Positions 43,643 to 54,939 of a stretch of 64,000 nt of DNA are shown here, in pieces. The translations under genes and the position numbers were made by a program. Source of the stretch: Salminus brasiliensis (taxonomy: Eukaryota; Chordata; Actinopteri; Characiformes; Bryconidae); assembly GCF_030463535.1 (NCBI RefSeq), contig NC_132881.1:2827526-2891525 (forward strand), written 5' to 3'. A model generated the notes under the pieces. It was not told where the DNA came from. It worked only from the letters and a program-made list of their open reading frames with translations, and did not search any database. Each line of letters starts with the position of its first letter. The first letter of the stretch is position 1.

Positions 43643-43648
43643 TTTATT
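43643..43648 (-). terminator. marcksl1 poly(A) signal AATAAA
   Basis: TTTATT on the plus strand is AATAAA on the minus strand, about 1.03 kb past the marcksl1 stop. A GT-rich stretch (TGTCTGTTGTGCTTGTGTTT on the minus strand, near 43580-43600) follows at the distance expected of a downstream cleavage element. Together they define a 3' UTR of about 1.05 kb that contains a (CTT)n tract and several A/T runs. Confidence 0.7.
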
Positions 43649-43736
43649 TGCCCTTGATCTTACAATAAAACCATTAACATTTGAAAATGTTAGCAAAATA
43701 AAGACGAAAATTATATACAGAGACGAACAAACAAGA

Positions 43737-43760
43737 AGAAGAAGAAGAAGAAGAAGAAGC
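43737..43760. repeat. (GAA)n microsatellite in the marcksl1 3' UTR
   Basis: Eight AAG/GAA units on the plus strand, read as (CTT)n in the transcript. Pyrimidine-rich 3' UTR elements are known to regulate MARCKS mRNA in mammals, but a role here is only a possibility. Confidence 0.85.
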
Positions 43761-44673
43761 TGATAAAAGCAGTGTTTTTTTTCTCTTTCTCTTTTGTACA
43801 CCCCTACGTCATACGTACTCGGAGATGTGGACACGGGAGAGCGCTGGCGTGCTTTCGACTGGAGAAAAGAATCAACAACAAGAAAAAAAAAAGAAAACAG
43901 CTGTTAAAAACCAGACTAAACCTAAAACCCAGCTGCTCTCCGAAGTCTCGGACTCTGGCTCTTCACGGCACTACGTACTGCGTTTGTCTTCAGGGGTAAA
44001 AAACTGAGGAATGTTTAGCTTTTGAAAACGAAGAGAGAAAAGCTAGTTTAAGAGGCTTCACATTGTCCATTGACCGCCATCTATTCACAATGACGGTTCG
44101 TCAACTTGCTCGTCTGCCACCAGTATCCAAAGATGCTGAGATCGAGGTGGGGCGGGTGGGTTGGGTGGGTAGAAAAAAAAAAAATAATACAAGAGCGTTT
44201 AAGGAAAAAACGAACGAGACTCCTGGGAACCCGTCCCCGATCCATTCATCCGACAACATCCGCCGCATCTTTGTTTCCTCCCCTTCTCCTCCCGCCTCCC
44301 CTTCTTACTGCAGTCCTGATGTGTACGTCAAAAGAAAGGGAAGAGAGTGGCATCCGAGCCCGACGCCCACCTGACGCCCGCCCGACGCCCGGCGGCGGAG
44401 CTCTGGGGAGGGCAGCTCTGCCGAAGGCCGGAGGAACGAGGAAGCAGGCAGTGAACTTAGTGGCTGTACGGCGAACATGGAGCTTTCTTTACGGTTGGCT
44501 CATCTTCTCTGTAGTAACTGTTGTAACTTCAAACGTGGCACAAGTCTCATATATATATTTTTATATATTTCAATCTTAAAAAAAAAGAAGAAAAAAAAAG
44601 TAAAGGAACCAAAAACAAACAAAAAAAATTAGAAAGAAAAGGAGAACAGTCCGGTGGCGGCAGGGAAGCGAGG

Positions 44674-47202
44674 TCACTCCGCGGCTGGCTCCTCGGTTGT
44701 GGCGGGTGCAGGCTCAGCTGGGGTCTCCTCAGACTTGGCGCTCTCTTCTGTGGGTGCGGCTTCAGCTGCAGGGGCGGACTCCTCCGCCTTAGGCTCGGCC
44801 TCTGGTTCTGGAGCTGCCTCCACTGCTGCCGCCGCCACCTCCTCCTCCTCCGCTGGTGCCGGTGCTGGTGCCGGCGCCTCCTCGTTGGTCTCTGTGGCCG
44901 TCTCGGCGGCCGGCTCCTCCTCTTTGGTGTCCTTGGCGGCGTGGCCGTTCTCCTCTGGGGCGGGCGATGCGGCCCCTTCCGCCGCGTCCTCGCTGCCCTT
45001 CTTGCTCTTCTTCAGCGAGATGCCCTTGAACTTGAAAGAGTTCTTCAGCGAGAACTTCTTCTTCTTCTTGGTGGCCGCCTCCTTGGCCGCCTCACCGTCA
45101 GCCTTGGGGGTCTCTCCCTCCGTGGCGGCGGGTGCGGCCTCGATGGCATCTCCGGCCTCTGCCGTCTCCTTGGTGACCTCGGCCGTCCCGTTGCCGTCGG
45201 CTGCTACCGCCGCCTCCCCCTCGGGCTTGGCCGACACGTCTCCGTTCGTTTTGACATGGCCGTTCTCCTGAAGACAGAAAAACATGAGACGTGAGGTCAG
45301 GCAGGGCATGTTCGGCAGTACGTCCAATGATGTAAAGCCCCTAGAAGTGCCGGGACCCCCTCACTGGGTCCAGATGGCCATTATTTCTTGTTCTCATAAC
45401 TACCTTATAGCTTCATACCGCTGCATATGGCCAAAAACAGCCTGGTCTGCCTTGAAGAAAGACTCCTTTGACTGAAACGAAGGACTGTCCCACAGCCAGT
45501 CTGCCACTGTCCTCATCAGAACTGCACTAACCGCCAAACACCACTACACCCCTACTACAGTGTCTGGCCATTCGCAGCCTGGAACACGTTACAGCCGTAC
45601 GGTTCAGATAGGCAACAGGTTTACAACAGCTACAACCGCCAGGTACCTGTGATGTCAGGCTAGACAGCAGTCCAAGCGTTACCTGATAAACCCAAAATAG
45701 ACACCAAACCACGTATCTCCAAGCATCTTTTTTCATAGTCCAGGTTAGTTTGGGCCATTTCTATTGGTTCACTCACTCTGACAGCAACTGTATGCAGGCA
45801 TTCCAATAAACACCTCTCATAAAATATCAAAGTTATTCATTTGCATTCAAATATAATATAATAATAATATAATTTTCTTTGTTTGCTTAATTTTTTTTTC
45901 ATTTTAAGGGACCGTTTGTGCTGAGCATAAGGCACAGAAGAGAGCTTTCAAGAATGTACTGTGTCATACGATGTTTTTTTTATTTAGCTTATAGAAGACA
46001 ATATCATTTTGGAATCAAGCTCATCTGTAACCCCTGGTCAAACTGAATGAACGAAAATAAGTGAACAAATCCTTTTTTAAATTTTGCGTGTTTTAAAGCA
46101 GCTATTTTTCTGAACTCAACGCATTACAAGAATCTGCATAACGTTTTTAATTTTTTGGCACATTTTCTGCAGTAGATTAACTTCCCTGGAGTTTACTTGC
46201 ACCTGTAATTTGACCAGCCGTGCCCAAACTTTTGCCTTTGTAATGAGGCTTGCAGTTCCAGCGCTGGCCGCGGGTGTCGCCATTTCTCAACATTCCCATC
46301 AGCGCTGCGATCGCGCTGTCTGAGCAGGAGGGGTCGCTGTTGATCCGCGCAGATTCGCGACGGGGTGAAACAAAGACAACGACGACGACGACGGGTCCCA
46401 TTACCGGCCAGCGTGCAACCGAACCCACCGAACCCACCGAACCCTCGGCCAAAAAAAAGGCGTGGTGGGATTTCGTGGGGGGTTTGGTCGGAGCTGAAGC
46501 TCTTAATGAGATTTTATTTTTATTTTTTATTTAATTTTCAGAAAAAATACTAATTGCATGTGCACGTCCACAGCACGCCCCCCTCCTCTCACTCACACAC
46601 ACACACACACACTCTGTATATAAATGTGTGTGATCAGTGCAATTCACACCCACATTACCCCCCAAAACGACTGCAAGCACTGCCATGCAAACTCCTTTAA
46701 CAAAGCCTGGCATACAATGCTGTAGCTTTGTGTGTGTGTGTGAGTGTGTGTGTGTGTGTACGTGCCCCTCCGCAGCCCCTTCATTTGCATGCTTTGCGCC
46801 CTTTTGTTCCAAAGGCTTGCCAGTTCCAGCGCCAATCCAACCACGATGGTAGTAATCTAATGCCACCCCATCAATTCATACGAGAAAAGGTCCAGAGCTG
46901 AAAACCACACGAATCTGAATTCAGATTCACCCCCTTAAAAAGGGAGGGGGGCTTCAACGAAGTGAAGACCCCACCAGACAATAAGCCACGATATTGAGAT
47001 CAGACACAATGGGATGAGTGAGATCAGACTGGCTTCAATGAGAGCCAACGGACTTAAGACCCCTAAAAAATTACAAATAAATAAATAAAATAATAAAATT
47101 ATTATTAATATTATTAATAATAATAATTATAATATTTCTTACCTGGCCGTTGGCTTTAGCTGCTGCAGTCTCAGCCTCGCCCTTAGACAACTGAGCACCC
47201 AT
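44674..47202 (-). CDS. marcksl1: MARCKS-like 1 protein (MARCKS-related)
   Basis: MARCKS proteins are myristoylated, highly acidic, natively unfolded proteins that bind acidic membrane lipids, calmodulin and actin, and are released by PKC phosphorylation. Two coding exons, 47143-47202 and 44674-45267, join in phase 0 to give 217 aa (human MARCKSL1 195). The start [11 protein letters not shown] has the myristoylation glycine. The MH2-like segment [15 protein letters not shown] spans the intron, as in the family. GDAIEAAP argues for MARCKSL1 over MARCKS. The effector domain (residues about 87-110) begins [12 protein letters not shown] and keeps serines at about 93, 97 and 104. The usual fourth serine position (Leu-Ser-Gly) is lysine. 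The tail is Ala/Glu/Pro-rich and acidic. The intron is 1875 bp. Start context is GAAGATGG. The a or b paralogue is undecided. Confidence 0.94.
45268..47142 (-). other. marcksl1 intron with possible conserved noncoding blocks
   Basis: The intron has clean GT-AG ends. Two GC-balanced non-repetitive blocks stand out at 46185-46460 and 46660-46860. The second includes CCTTTAACAAAGCC (TCF/LEF-like) and CATTTGCATGC (octamer). These could be enhancers, but nothing proves it. Short AC/TG tracts lie at about 46590-46612 and 46728-46760. Confidence 0.4.
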
Positions 47203-47580
47203 CTTCAATCAAGCCTTCCTTAATAAACCCCCAAACTCAGGTAACAAAAAAAAGGAAACAGGACCACCGCCACAAAATGAAGCCCCCCCAAAAAAAGCAG
47301 TGTGTCCGGAGTCACGCAGGTTGGGTTTTTCCTCCCTCGAGTGTAAGGAGTGAGATCTGCTGGAGAAGAGCTGTGTTATCACATCCACGCGTCTCCACGG
47401 CCAGAGCAGTGTGAGGGTTCAGGAGATGTTGCTGTGTGTATTTGTGAAGCTCCAGGCCCCGCCCACTCGCGATTGCAAGGCACGCCTCGCGCGCTGGGGT
47501 GGAGGTGGGGGGAGGTGTTAGATGGGTGTGAGTCCTGTTCTAGGGTTGGCTTGTAGTTTTTCACAGTTTTTCCACTCAAA
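47203..47580 (-). promoter_or_regulatory. marcksl1 5' UTR and promoter region
   Basis: Sequence upstream of the marcksl1 start codon. No TATA box is seen. A GC box lies in GGCCCCGCCCACTCGCG at about 47455-47471. The interval borders directly on the 127-bp GC-box array. The transcription start cannot be fixed from sequence. Confidence 0.5.
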
Positions 47581-47584
47581 CTAC

Positions 47585-48235
47585 GCCCCGCCTAATGCGA
47601 GGGGCGGGGCTTGAATGAATTACCATCCAATCTTAGCCTAGAAGTGAGGAGTTGTTCATACTACAAAAGAACTCCACCCAAAACTGGAGGCGGGGCTTGA
47701 ATTTATTAGTGGCTAATCCTAGGTTGGTGGGTGGAGCTTGAATGAATTACCATCCAATCTTAGCCTAGAAGTGAGGAGTTGTTCATACTACAAAAGAACT
47801 CCACCCAAAACTGGAGGCGGGGCTTGAATGAATTAGCGGCTAATCCTAGGTTGGTGGGTGGGGCTTGAATGAATTACCATCCAATCTTAGCCTAGAAGTG
47901 AGGAGTTGTTCATGCTACAAAAGCACTCCACCCAAAACTGGAGGCGGGGCTTGAATGAATTAGCGGCTAATCCTAGGTTGGTGGGTGGGGCTTGAATGAA
48001 TTACCATCCAATCTTAGCCTAGAAGTGAGGAGTTGTTCATACTACAAAAGAACTCCACCCAAAACTGGAGGCGGGGCTTGAATGAATTAGCGGCTAATCC
48101 TAGGTTGGTGGGTGGGGCTTGAATGAATTACCATCCAATCTTAGCCTAGAAGTGAGGAGTTGTTCATGCTACAAAAGCACTCCACCCAAAACTGGAGGCG
48201 GGTCTTGAATAAATTAGCGGCTAATCCTGAATGAA
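47585..48235. repeat. 127-bp tandem array upstream of marcksl1
   Basis: Five near-identical units start at GAAGTGAGGAGTTGTTCAT (47641, 47768, 47895, 48022, 48149), each exactly 127 bp apart. Every unit holds GGCGGGGCTTGAATGAATTA and CCATCCAATCTTAGCC, so GC boxes and ATTGG motifs recur. Units 3 and 5 share CATGCTACAAAAGCACTCC while units 1, 2 and 4 have CATACTACAAAAGAACTCC. This suggests a two-unit, 254-bp higher-order repeat. Confidence 0.95.
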
Positions 48236-48990
48236 TTACCATCCAATCCTAGCCTTGTTTGTTTGTACTCAGTCTACAAATTGGGACTTGAATGAACTGG
48301 CATCCAATCCAACCTCAGTGGGCGGGGCTGGAATGAACTGCCAACCAGTTCTTGCTGAGTGGGCGGGGCTGGAATGAATTGTCATCCAATCCTGTCCTAG
48401 ACTTGTTAGTCTTATTTTAAAAACACTCAACCTAAGACTGGAGGTGGGACTTGAATTAATTAGCATCTAATCCTAGGTTGGTGAGTGGGCGGGACTTGAA
48501 CAAATTACCATACAATCTTAGTCTTGTGACTAAGTGTTAGTTTGAACTCAAAAAGGTATACAGCCTACAAGTTGAGGCTTGAATGAATTAGCTTCCAATC
48601 CAAGCTCAGTGGGCGGGGCTTGGATGAACCGACAAGCAGTTATTGTTGAGTGGGCATGGCTTGAAGTAATCATCATCCAATCCTGAATAAGACTTGTTCA
48701 TCATACTCAACCTAATAAGCACTCCACCTGCTACTGGGGGAGGCGGGGCTTGAATGAACTGCCATCCAGTTTTTGCTCTGTGGGCGGGGCCTGAAGGATT
48801 TGCATCCAATTCTCGCTTGTGGGTGGGCTTTAATGAAGTGTCATCCCATTCTAGCCTAATAATGACACACTGCCAACTGGAGGCGGGGCTTAAAGGAATT
48901 GTATCTAGCCATCGATTGGTGGGCGGGGCTTGAAGGAATCACAGTTTAATCCTACCTTGGCGAGCGGGTGGTCCTAAACAAATAACCATC
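48235..48990. repeat. Degenerate continuation of the GC-box array
   Basis: Diverged units keep GGGCGGGGCTTGAA and CATCCAATCC but vary in length and order. They look like the older edge of the 127-bp array. Confidence 0.85.
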
Positions 48991-50200
48991 CAAACTCAAC
49001 TTGGGATTGGTTTGTGGTTCATACTACTTGGTTCGAGGGGTGGACCTTTCTGCTCACAGTCTCCATCAACACCTTAGCATTTATGCTTGTGTAGCCAATA
49101 GCTGATTAGCAGTACAAGCTAAGGGCTAAGACTGCACCTACAGGTCGGTCCATCGGGATGGTTGGTCAAATACTTACAACATACTGTCCATTGCAATGCC
49201 ATTTACCGCTGTATGTACATATAATATTTATAAGGCTACATACCACCTACATAAGCCCTTTATGACGCCTGACATAACCCCTAATTAGAGTCTAATAAAG
49301 AGGTAAGACGAAGTACATCACTGTTGACATTAGCATTCGCTACGACACCTGCCACTGGCTTCAATGAGCCCTTATGAATGTCTATGTAGGCTCATGCCAG
49401 TTATAATGGAAGACTTATGCTTGTGCCATGTAGCCTAATGAGCCTCAAATGAAGCTGAACCAGTTGTGTGTGTCATTACGTCGACACGAAAACGTCCCTG
49501 ATCGGATTCCGAAAAATGCCGCCAGCCACTACGAAATTCCGTGGCTCCGTGGACGGAGGATTTTCTGAGGTAGCACAGTTATTCCCCAGGTACGGAGGTC
49601 AGGGAATCCTATTCTATGGTAGGTGTGGGTAGCATCAGGTCAGGTCAGGTCAAGTAATTTGGTCATTATCTGGATTCTCTGGACTCCGTGCCATCTATGC
49701 CGGTCTTCAAATGATGGCAATCGGAAACGGCCCGGGCTGGAACGCCTCCGATAAAAAGATGGGCAGGTCTCTACATGCCGCTGGTGTCCTTAGCCACTGT
49801 ATTTTGATCCAAGCGCCCAATAAGAAGTCACGAAACCTCGGCCAGGAAGCCGCGCTCTTTGTGCTCCATGTCTTCTATAGAAGCTTTCTGAATGGACTTC
49901 TAAAGTTTCACACACACACACACACACACACCTTGTAATAATAATCCCCATTGAAAAGCACTGGTAAAAGAACGGGACGCCCTGGAGCAGCTGCACAGGA
50001 GCTCGAGGTCTCCAAGCCCAGTGCCAAGTGTCGCCTGGAGAGCTACAAAGCTCTGCAGTGGACCTGGAAAAGTGGGAGGTCCAGAACTGATCAGCACCTG
50101 ACCTCACCGACGGTCACTTGTGAGGTTGAACGCAATCAAATCCTTACAGCAATGTTCCAAAATCTAAAGAGTAGAGGCTGCTGAAGTTGTATATGATGCA
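48990..50200. other. Unique sequence without a recognised gene
   Basis: Contains a short (CA)n at 49910-49931 and a triple GGTCA run near 49640-49655. No exon could be recognised on either strand. Confidence 0.45.
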
Positions 50201-50207
50201 TATAAAA

Positions 50208-50281
50208 ACACTACATGTCCAGAAGTTTGTGGACGCCCCTTCCAAAGAATGCGTTCAAGTTGCACTCATTATGGATGCACA

Positions 50282-50314
<33 letters not shown>

Positions 50315-50440
50315 CTAGTCCCTGAGATGTATGAGCCAAGTATTTGCCAATAGAATAGGACTCTCTGGAGATGATAAACATAAGCTCATCGGCACCATGC
50401 TGCCTAAAGCCAGGCGTGGGCTAGAGAGGTGTAAAGCCCC
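50208..50440 (+). mobile_element. Tc1-like miniature element fragment
   Basis: Starts with the family terminus CACTACATGTCCAGAAGTTT and continues through CCAATAGAATAGGACTCTCT and CCAGGCGTGGGCTAGAG, with a (CA)n tract at 50284-50312. The right end is missing. Confidence 0.65.
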
Positions 50441-50494
50441 CCAGCATTGAGAATAGCATCTCATACCATTGGGAAGAGCTGAACTGATCATCCT

Positions 50495-50565
50495 GACCTC
50501 ACTGGCGGTCTCTTGTGAGGTTGAATGCAATCAAATCCTTACAGCAATGTTCCAAAATCTAAAGT
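50495..50565. repeat. Local duplication of a 70-bp segment
   Basis: GACCTCACTGGCGGTCTCTT followed by GTGAGGTTGAATGCAATC also occurs at 50100-50170 with few changes. Each copy precedes a Tc1-like fragment, so one event duplicated both. Confidence 0.7.
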
Positions 50566-50587
50566 TTTATGCATCATGAAGTTTTGC

Positions 50588-50687
50588 ATGTACGCTATAT
50601 GTCCAAATACTTGTGGACACCTCTTCTAATGAATGCGTTCAGGTTGCTACTTTCAGTTGCACCCTATGCCGACACTAATGTGCAAAT

Positions 50688-50733
<46 letters not shown>

Positions 50734-50920
50734 CTTGTCTAGTCCCTGTAGAGAAGCATTGCCAATAGAATAGGACTCTCTGGAGAAGATAAACATGAGC
50801 CCATTGGCTCCATGCTGCCTAATGCCAGGAGTGGGCTAGAGGGGTATAAAGCCCCCCAGCATTGAGCTGTGGAGCAGTGGAAGAACTGTGCTCTCTGGAA
50901 TGATGGGTCTGGACTGATCC
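50588..50920 (+). mobile_element. Tc1-like miniature element fragment
   Basis: Starts CTATATGTCCAAATACTTG and includes a (CA)n tract at 50690-50732, GAATAGGACTCTCTGGAG and GCCCCCCAGCATTGAGCTG. It ends without a right terminus. Confidence 0.65.
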
Positions 50921-50929
50921 CCTGGGTTC

Positions 50930-51418
50930 TCTTAGCTTCAGCACTCAGCACAGTTGGTATGAGGAGCAGGAACCTTCTGGAAGATCTGGGAGGAAAGGAA
51001 ATTGCGAACCCCATTCCCGAACTGCTGTGTGTTCTCAAACTTTTGATGCGAGCACAGCAGGGAACAAAAGTTCCCGCTAGTCTCGAGGCACGTTGGGGAC
51101 AGAATTCCACAAGTACACATGTCGACCACAAGCATCAGAACGCCACACACCCATATAACGCCTCTCCCACCCCCCTTTCCCAGCCCCAACCCAAAATGCA
51201 GCCCCTCTCTCTGATGATTGCTGTGGAATGCGTGGAATGTTTTAGCCACCCAGTGGTCTCTGTTTCCTCTCAGCTGTCCCAGTGATCCCCCCGCAGAGGG
51301 GCGAGCCCCGGGCCCATTTGATTCCTCTTGGTGGAGGGTGGGGGGGTGGGGGGGGGGGGGGGAAGGATGGACGGGTGTGAATGGAGGGAGGGGGAAAATG
51401 CATATTTCTGAACCGACT
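50930..51418. other. Unique spacer with a poly-G tract
   Basis: A G-rich run (GGTGGGGGGGTGGGG and longer) occupies about 51338-51363. No gene is recognised; frames crossing it are low complexity. Confidence 0.5.
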
Positions 51419-52512
51419 CAACATTCTTCAACAAACAACTGCATGTTCTCCTGCACACCAACACGACGGTCTGCAACACACCAACCCAACATTCCTCAAC
51501 ACACCAACCCAACATTCCTCAACACACCAACCCAACATTCTCCAACTCACCAACCCAACATTCTCCAACTCACCAACCCAACTTTCTCCAACTCATCAAC
51601 CCAACTTTCTCCAACTCACCAACCCAACATTCTCCAACTCATCAACCCAACATTCCTCAAAACACCAACCCAACTTTCTCCAACTCACCAACCCAACATT
51701 CTCCAACTCATCAACCCAACATTCCTCAAAACACCAACCCAACATCCTCCAACTCACCAACCCAACATCCTCCAACTCACCAACCCAACATCCTCCAACT
51801 CACCAACCCAACATCCTCCAACACACCAACCCAACATTCTCCAACTCACCAACCCAACATTTTCCAACTCATCAACCCAACTTTCCTCAACACATCAAAA
51901 CCAACATTCTCCAACTCACCAACCCAACTTTCTCCAACTCACCAACCCAACTTTCTCCAACTCACCAACCCAACATCCTCCAACACACCAACCCAACATT
52001 CTCCAACTCATCAACCCAACATCCTCCAACTCACCAACCCAACATCCTCCAACTCACCAACCCAACTTTCTCCAACTCATCAACCCAACATCCTCCAACA
52101 CACCAACCCAACTTTCTCCAACTCATCAACCCAACTTTCTCCAACTCACCAACCCAACATTCTCCAACTCATCAACCCAACATCCTCCAACTCACCAACC
52201 CAACTTTCCTCAACACGTCAAAACCAACATTCTCCAACTCACCAACCCAACATTCTCCAACTCATCAACCCAACATCCTCCAACACACCAACCCAACATT
52301 CTCCAACACACCAACCCAACATTCTCCAACACACCAACCCAACATTCTCCAACTCACCAACCCAACATTCTCCAACTCATCAACCCAACATCCTCCAACT
52401 CACCAACCCAACTTTCCTCAACACGTCAAAACCAACATTCTCCAACTCACCAACCCAACCATCATTCTCCAACACACCAACCCAACCTTCTCCAACTCAC
52501 CATCCACATTGT
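51418..52512. repeat. 23-bp minisatellite
   Basis: About 47 copies of a 23-bp unit built on CCAACATTCTCCAACTCA plus CCAAC. Variants change CATTCT to CTTTCT or CATCCT, and CTCACC to ACACC or CTCATC. Because 23 is not a multiple of three, the three forward frames visit the same codons, and lack of stops in the unit creates long open frames (463 and 378 codons). They are artefacts of the repeat. Confidence 0.97.
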
Positions 52513-52519
52513 TCTGACT

Positions 52520-53120
52520 CCATTGTTCCAGAATGTTCTTTCCATTCCCATTTGTTATTTTAGCTTGTTGGTTTTTCAAAAACAGTATAAAACCAACAGC
52601 CAGTGCTGAATCGATGTGCCATCATCTGAAAAGAGAGCTAAGGATGACGTTTAGAAGATGAGGATAGTGGTTACAAATCTGCATTTTTCAGGTTGTAGGA
52701 TCCTGATGGTAAGATCGAGATGTAATGACTGAGAATGTGCAGAGCTTTACAGGAACATTCATAAGAAAGTTCAGGATTGCAGCTTTTATGATTTATGAGC
52801 TAATCACTCTTACTCGCCGCAAATTACTGGGATTTCTCAACGAGATCAAGTTGGATAAATAAATGTTGTGGCATTCCTTTCACAAAGGCACACAGGCGAT
52901 ACGTCATACAGGCCTCTCTCTGATTCCAAACTTCATACAAACGGAGAAACCACATAAAACAGACCACATTCAAATCCTCTGATGATAAAAGCAGCAGCAG
53001 AGGAAAACTGGATGGGCTTGTTCAGTGCACTCCTTCAAAAGACCAAAGAGATCCAAAGACTTTCAGCACTGAGAGCCAGTCACTCATGTTGCTGAATGTG
53101 CTAAACTTCTAACGTCATTT
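52520..53120. other. Unique spacer
   Basis: Non-repetitive sequence between two minisatellites. I see no gene or site. Confidence 0.45.
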
Positions 53121-53139
53121 CTGTACGATAACTGTACAC

Positions 53140-53320
53140 CTATAGGCAAGTGTTTCTAATAAAGTGGCCAGAGAGTTGAAGCACAAGGCAGGGGTTTCTA
53201 ATAAAGTGGCCAGTGAGTGAAAGCACAAGGTAGGTGTTTCTAATAAAGTGGCCAGAGAATGGAAGCACAAGGTGGGGGTTTCTAATAAAGTGGCCAGTGA
53301 GTGGATGCACAAGGTTAGCT
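53140..53320. repeat. 42-bp minisatellite from a transposon end
   Basis: About four units contain GCACAAGGTAGGTGTTTC and TAATAAAGTGGCCAGTGAGT. TAATAAAGTGGCC is the complement of the dispersed CACTTTATTA repeat end. The same unit forms another array at 62925-63090. Confidence 0.85.
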
Positions 53321-53329
53321 ATGTTAGCT

Positions 53330-53955
53330 ATGTTAGCATGTTTGCTCTCTGTTTATCCTCCCTCTACCTACTAGTGATTACTGAACACCTCCCCATGGTT
53401 TGGAGCAGGTGTGTGATGACTGAACAGTTAGCGTGATGCTAATCGCTGCACATAAGCTTCCATTATTTGTTAGCTACATTAGCCTTGCAGCTAGCTAAGA
53501 CTCGGCCATGCTCTTGACTGACGCTCTGGCTATTTGGTTAATAAAGGGTGGGAATCTGGGGCCGTGCACGTTTGAATGTTCATCAAACTGTCGCTTTAAG
53601 GCCAAATGCCTTTCAGTTCATGTAAATACTGTCGAGAATTACACCTGGGATTCAAATCCATGTGGGTGTGTGAGAGCGCGAGAGCGTGTGAGAGTGTGAG
53701 TGAGTGTAGCAGTGTGGAACTGCAGTGTTAGTGGGTCAGTGTGCCAGCAGCAGCTCCTCATCAGCACAGTCACGTACTACACCTCTCTCTCTCACTCACT
53801 CACTCCCCATACACACACCACCCCCCTACCCCACCCCCCAGCTCTCTCACACTTCCACACACCCTCTCAGACAGATGGGGAAGGGAGGCTCTGTTATGCA
53901 GTCAATAGACTGGAATTGGGCTCTAATGGGTTTAGTGCATGAGGGCTTGTGTGCA

Positions 53956-53990
<35 letters not shown>

Positions 53991-54260
53991 GTGTTTTCAC
54001 ATTTTCTGGAGAACAAAAGCCCCTTAATAAAGCTTATGTTCTAAAACCAGCCTTTTGGTTCCTGCAGTTAAGAGCAGGGTCTCCAAAAACTACCTGTACA
54101 GGAGAAGCTAAAACGTCTCCAAGTTACTTTAAATCCATGTTACTGTAACAATATTTACAGATTTCTACTGGTCCGTTCATCATGAGATTTTGGGATTGTG
54201 TACAGGGCAGCTTGAAAAAAATGTTTTGTTTCGGACACATACAGAATCGCGCCGTCATAA
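53330..54260. other. Unique spacer with short simple repeats
   Basis: Contains GAGAGTGTGAGTGAG-type sequence at 53660-53706, a CT/CA-rich stretch at 53780-53865 and (TG)n at 53956-53994. No gene is recognised. Confidence 0.45.
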
Positions 54261-54264
54261 AACA

Positions 54265-54935
54265 TTTTCTATATATTTTCTATATAAGGAAAATATAACA
54301 ATGTCTATATCAGCATTTCTACTTAAACATTTTCTATATAAGGAAAATATAATGTCTATATAAGCATTTCTACTTAAACATTTTCTATATAAGGAAAATA
54401 TAATGTCTATATAAGCATTTCTACTTAAACATTTTCTATATAAGGGAAATATAATGTCTATATAAGCATTTCTACTTAAACATTTTCTATATAAGGGAAA
54501 TATAATGTCTATATAAGCATTTCTAAATAAACATTTTCTATATATTTTCTATATAAGGAAAATATAATGTCTATATAGGCATTTCTAAATAAACATTTTC
54601 TATATAAGGGAAAAATAATGTCTATATAAGCATTTCTAAATAAACATTTTCTATATATTTTCTATATAAGGGAAATATAATGTCTATATAAGCATTTCTA
54701 AATAAACATTTTCTATATAAGGGAAATATAATGTCTATATAAGCATTTCTAAATAAACATTTTCTATATATTTTCTATATAAGGAAAATATAATGTCTAT
54801 ATAGGCATTTCTAAATAAACATTTTCAAAATATTTTCTATGTAAGGAAAATATAACAATGTACTGTATATATAAGCATTTCTACTTAAACTTTTTTTTAT
54901 GTATTTTCTATATAAGGAAAATATAAATATATATA
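54265..54935. repeat. 51-bp AT-rich minisatellite
   Basis: Units contain AATGTCTATATAAGCATTTC and TTTTCTATATAAGG. Successive units at 54351, 54402 and 54453 are 51 bp apart. Some units carry an extra TATATTTTCTA insert. About eleven units. Confidence 0.93.
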
Positions 54936-54939
54936 TAGT

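Noticed and set aside
44654-45271. 205-codon plus-strand Ala/Ser frame
   Set aside because: Antisense shadow of the GC-rich marcksl1 exon 2.
47585-48235. CRISPR-like array
   Set aside because: Units are contiguous 127-bp tandem copies without unique spacers, and the setting is a vertebrate genome.
51218-52609. 463-codon open frame (and the 378-codon one at 51381-52517)
   Set aside because: Both read the same 23-bp minisatellite in different frames; no unique sequence supports coding.
53700-54148. Short plus-strand frames near the TG tract
   Set aside because: Low-complexity His/Thr/Cys/Val translations of CA/TG and CT repeats; no exon structure.
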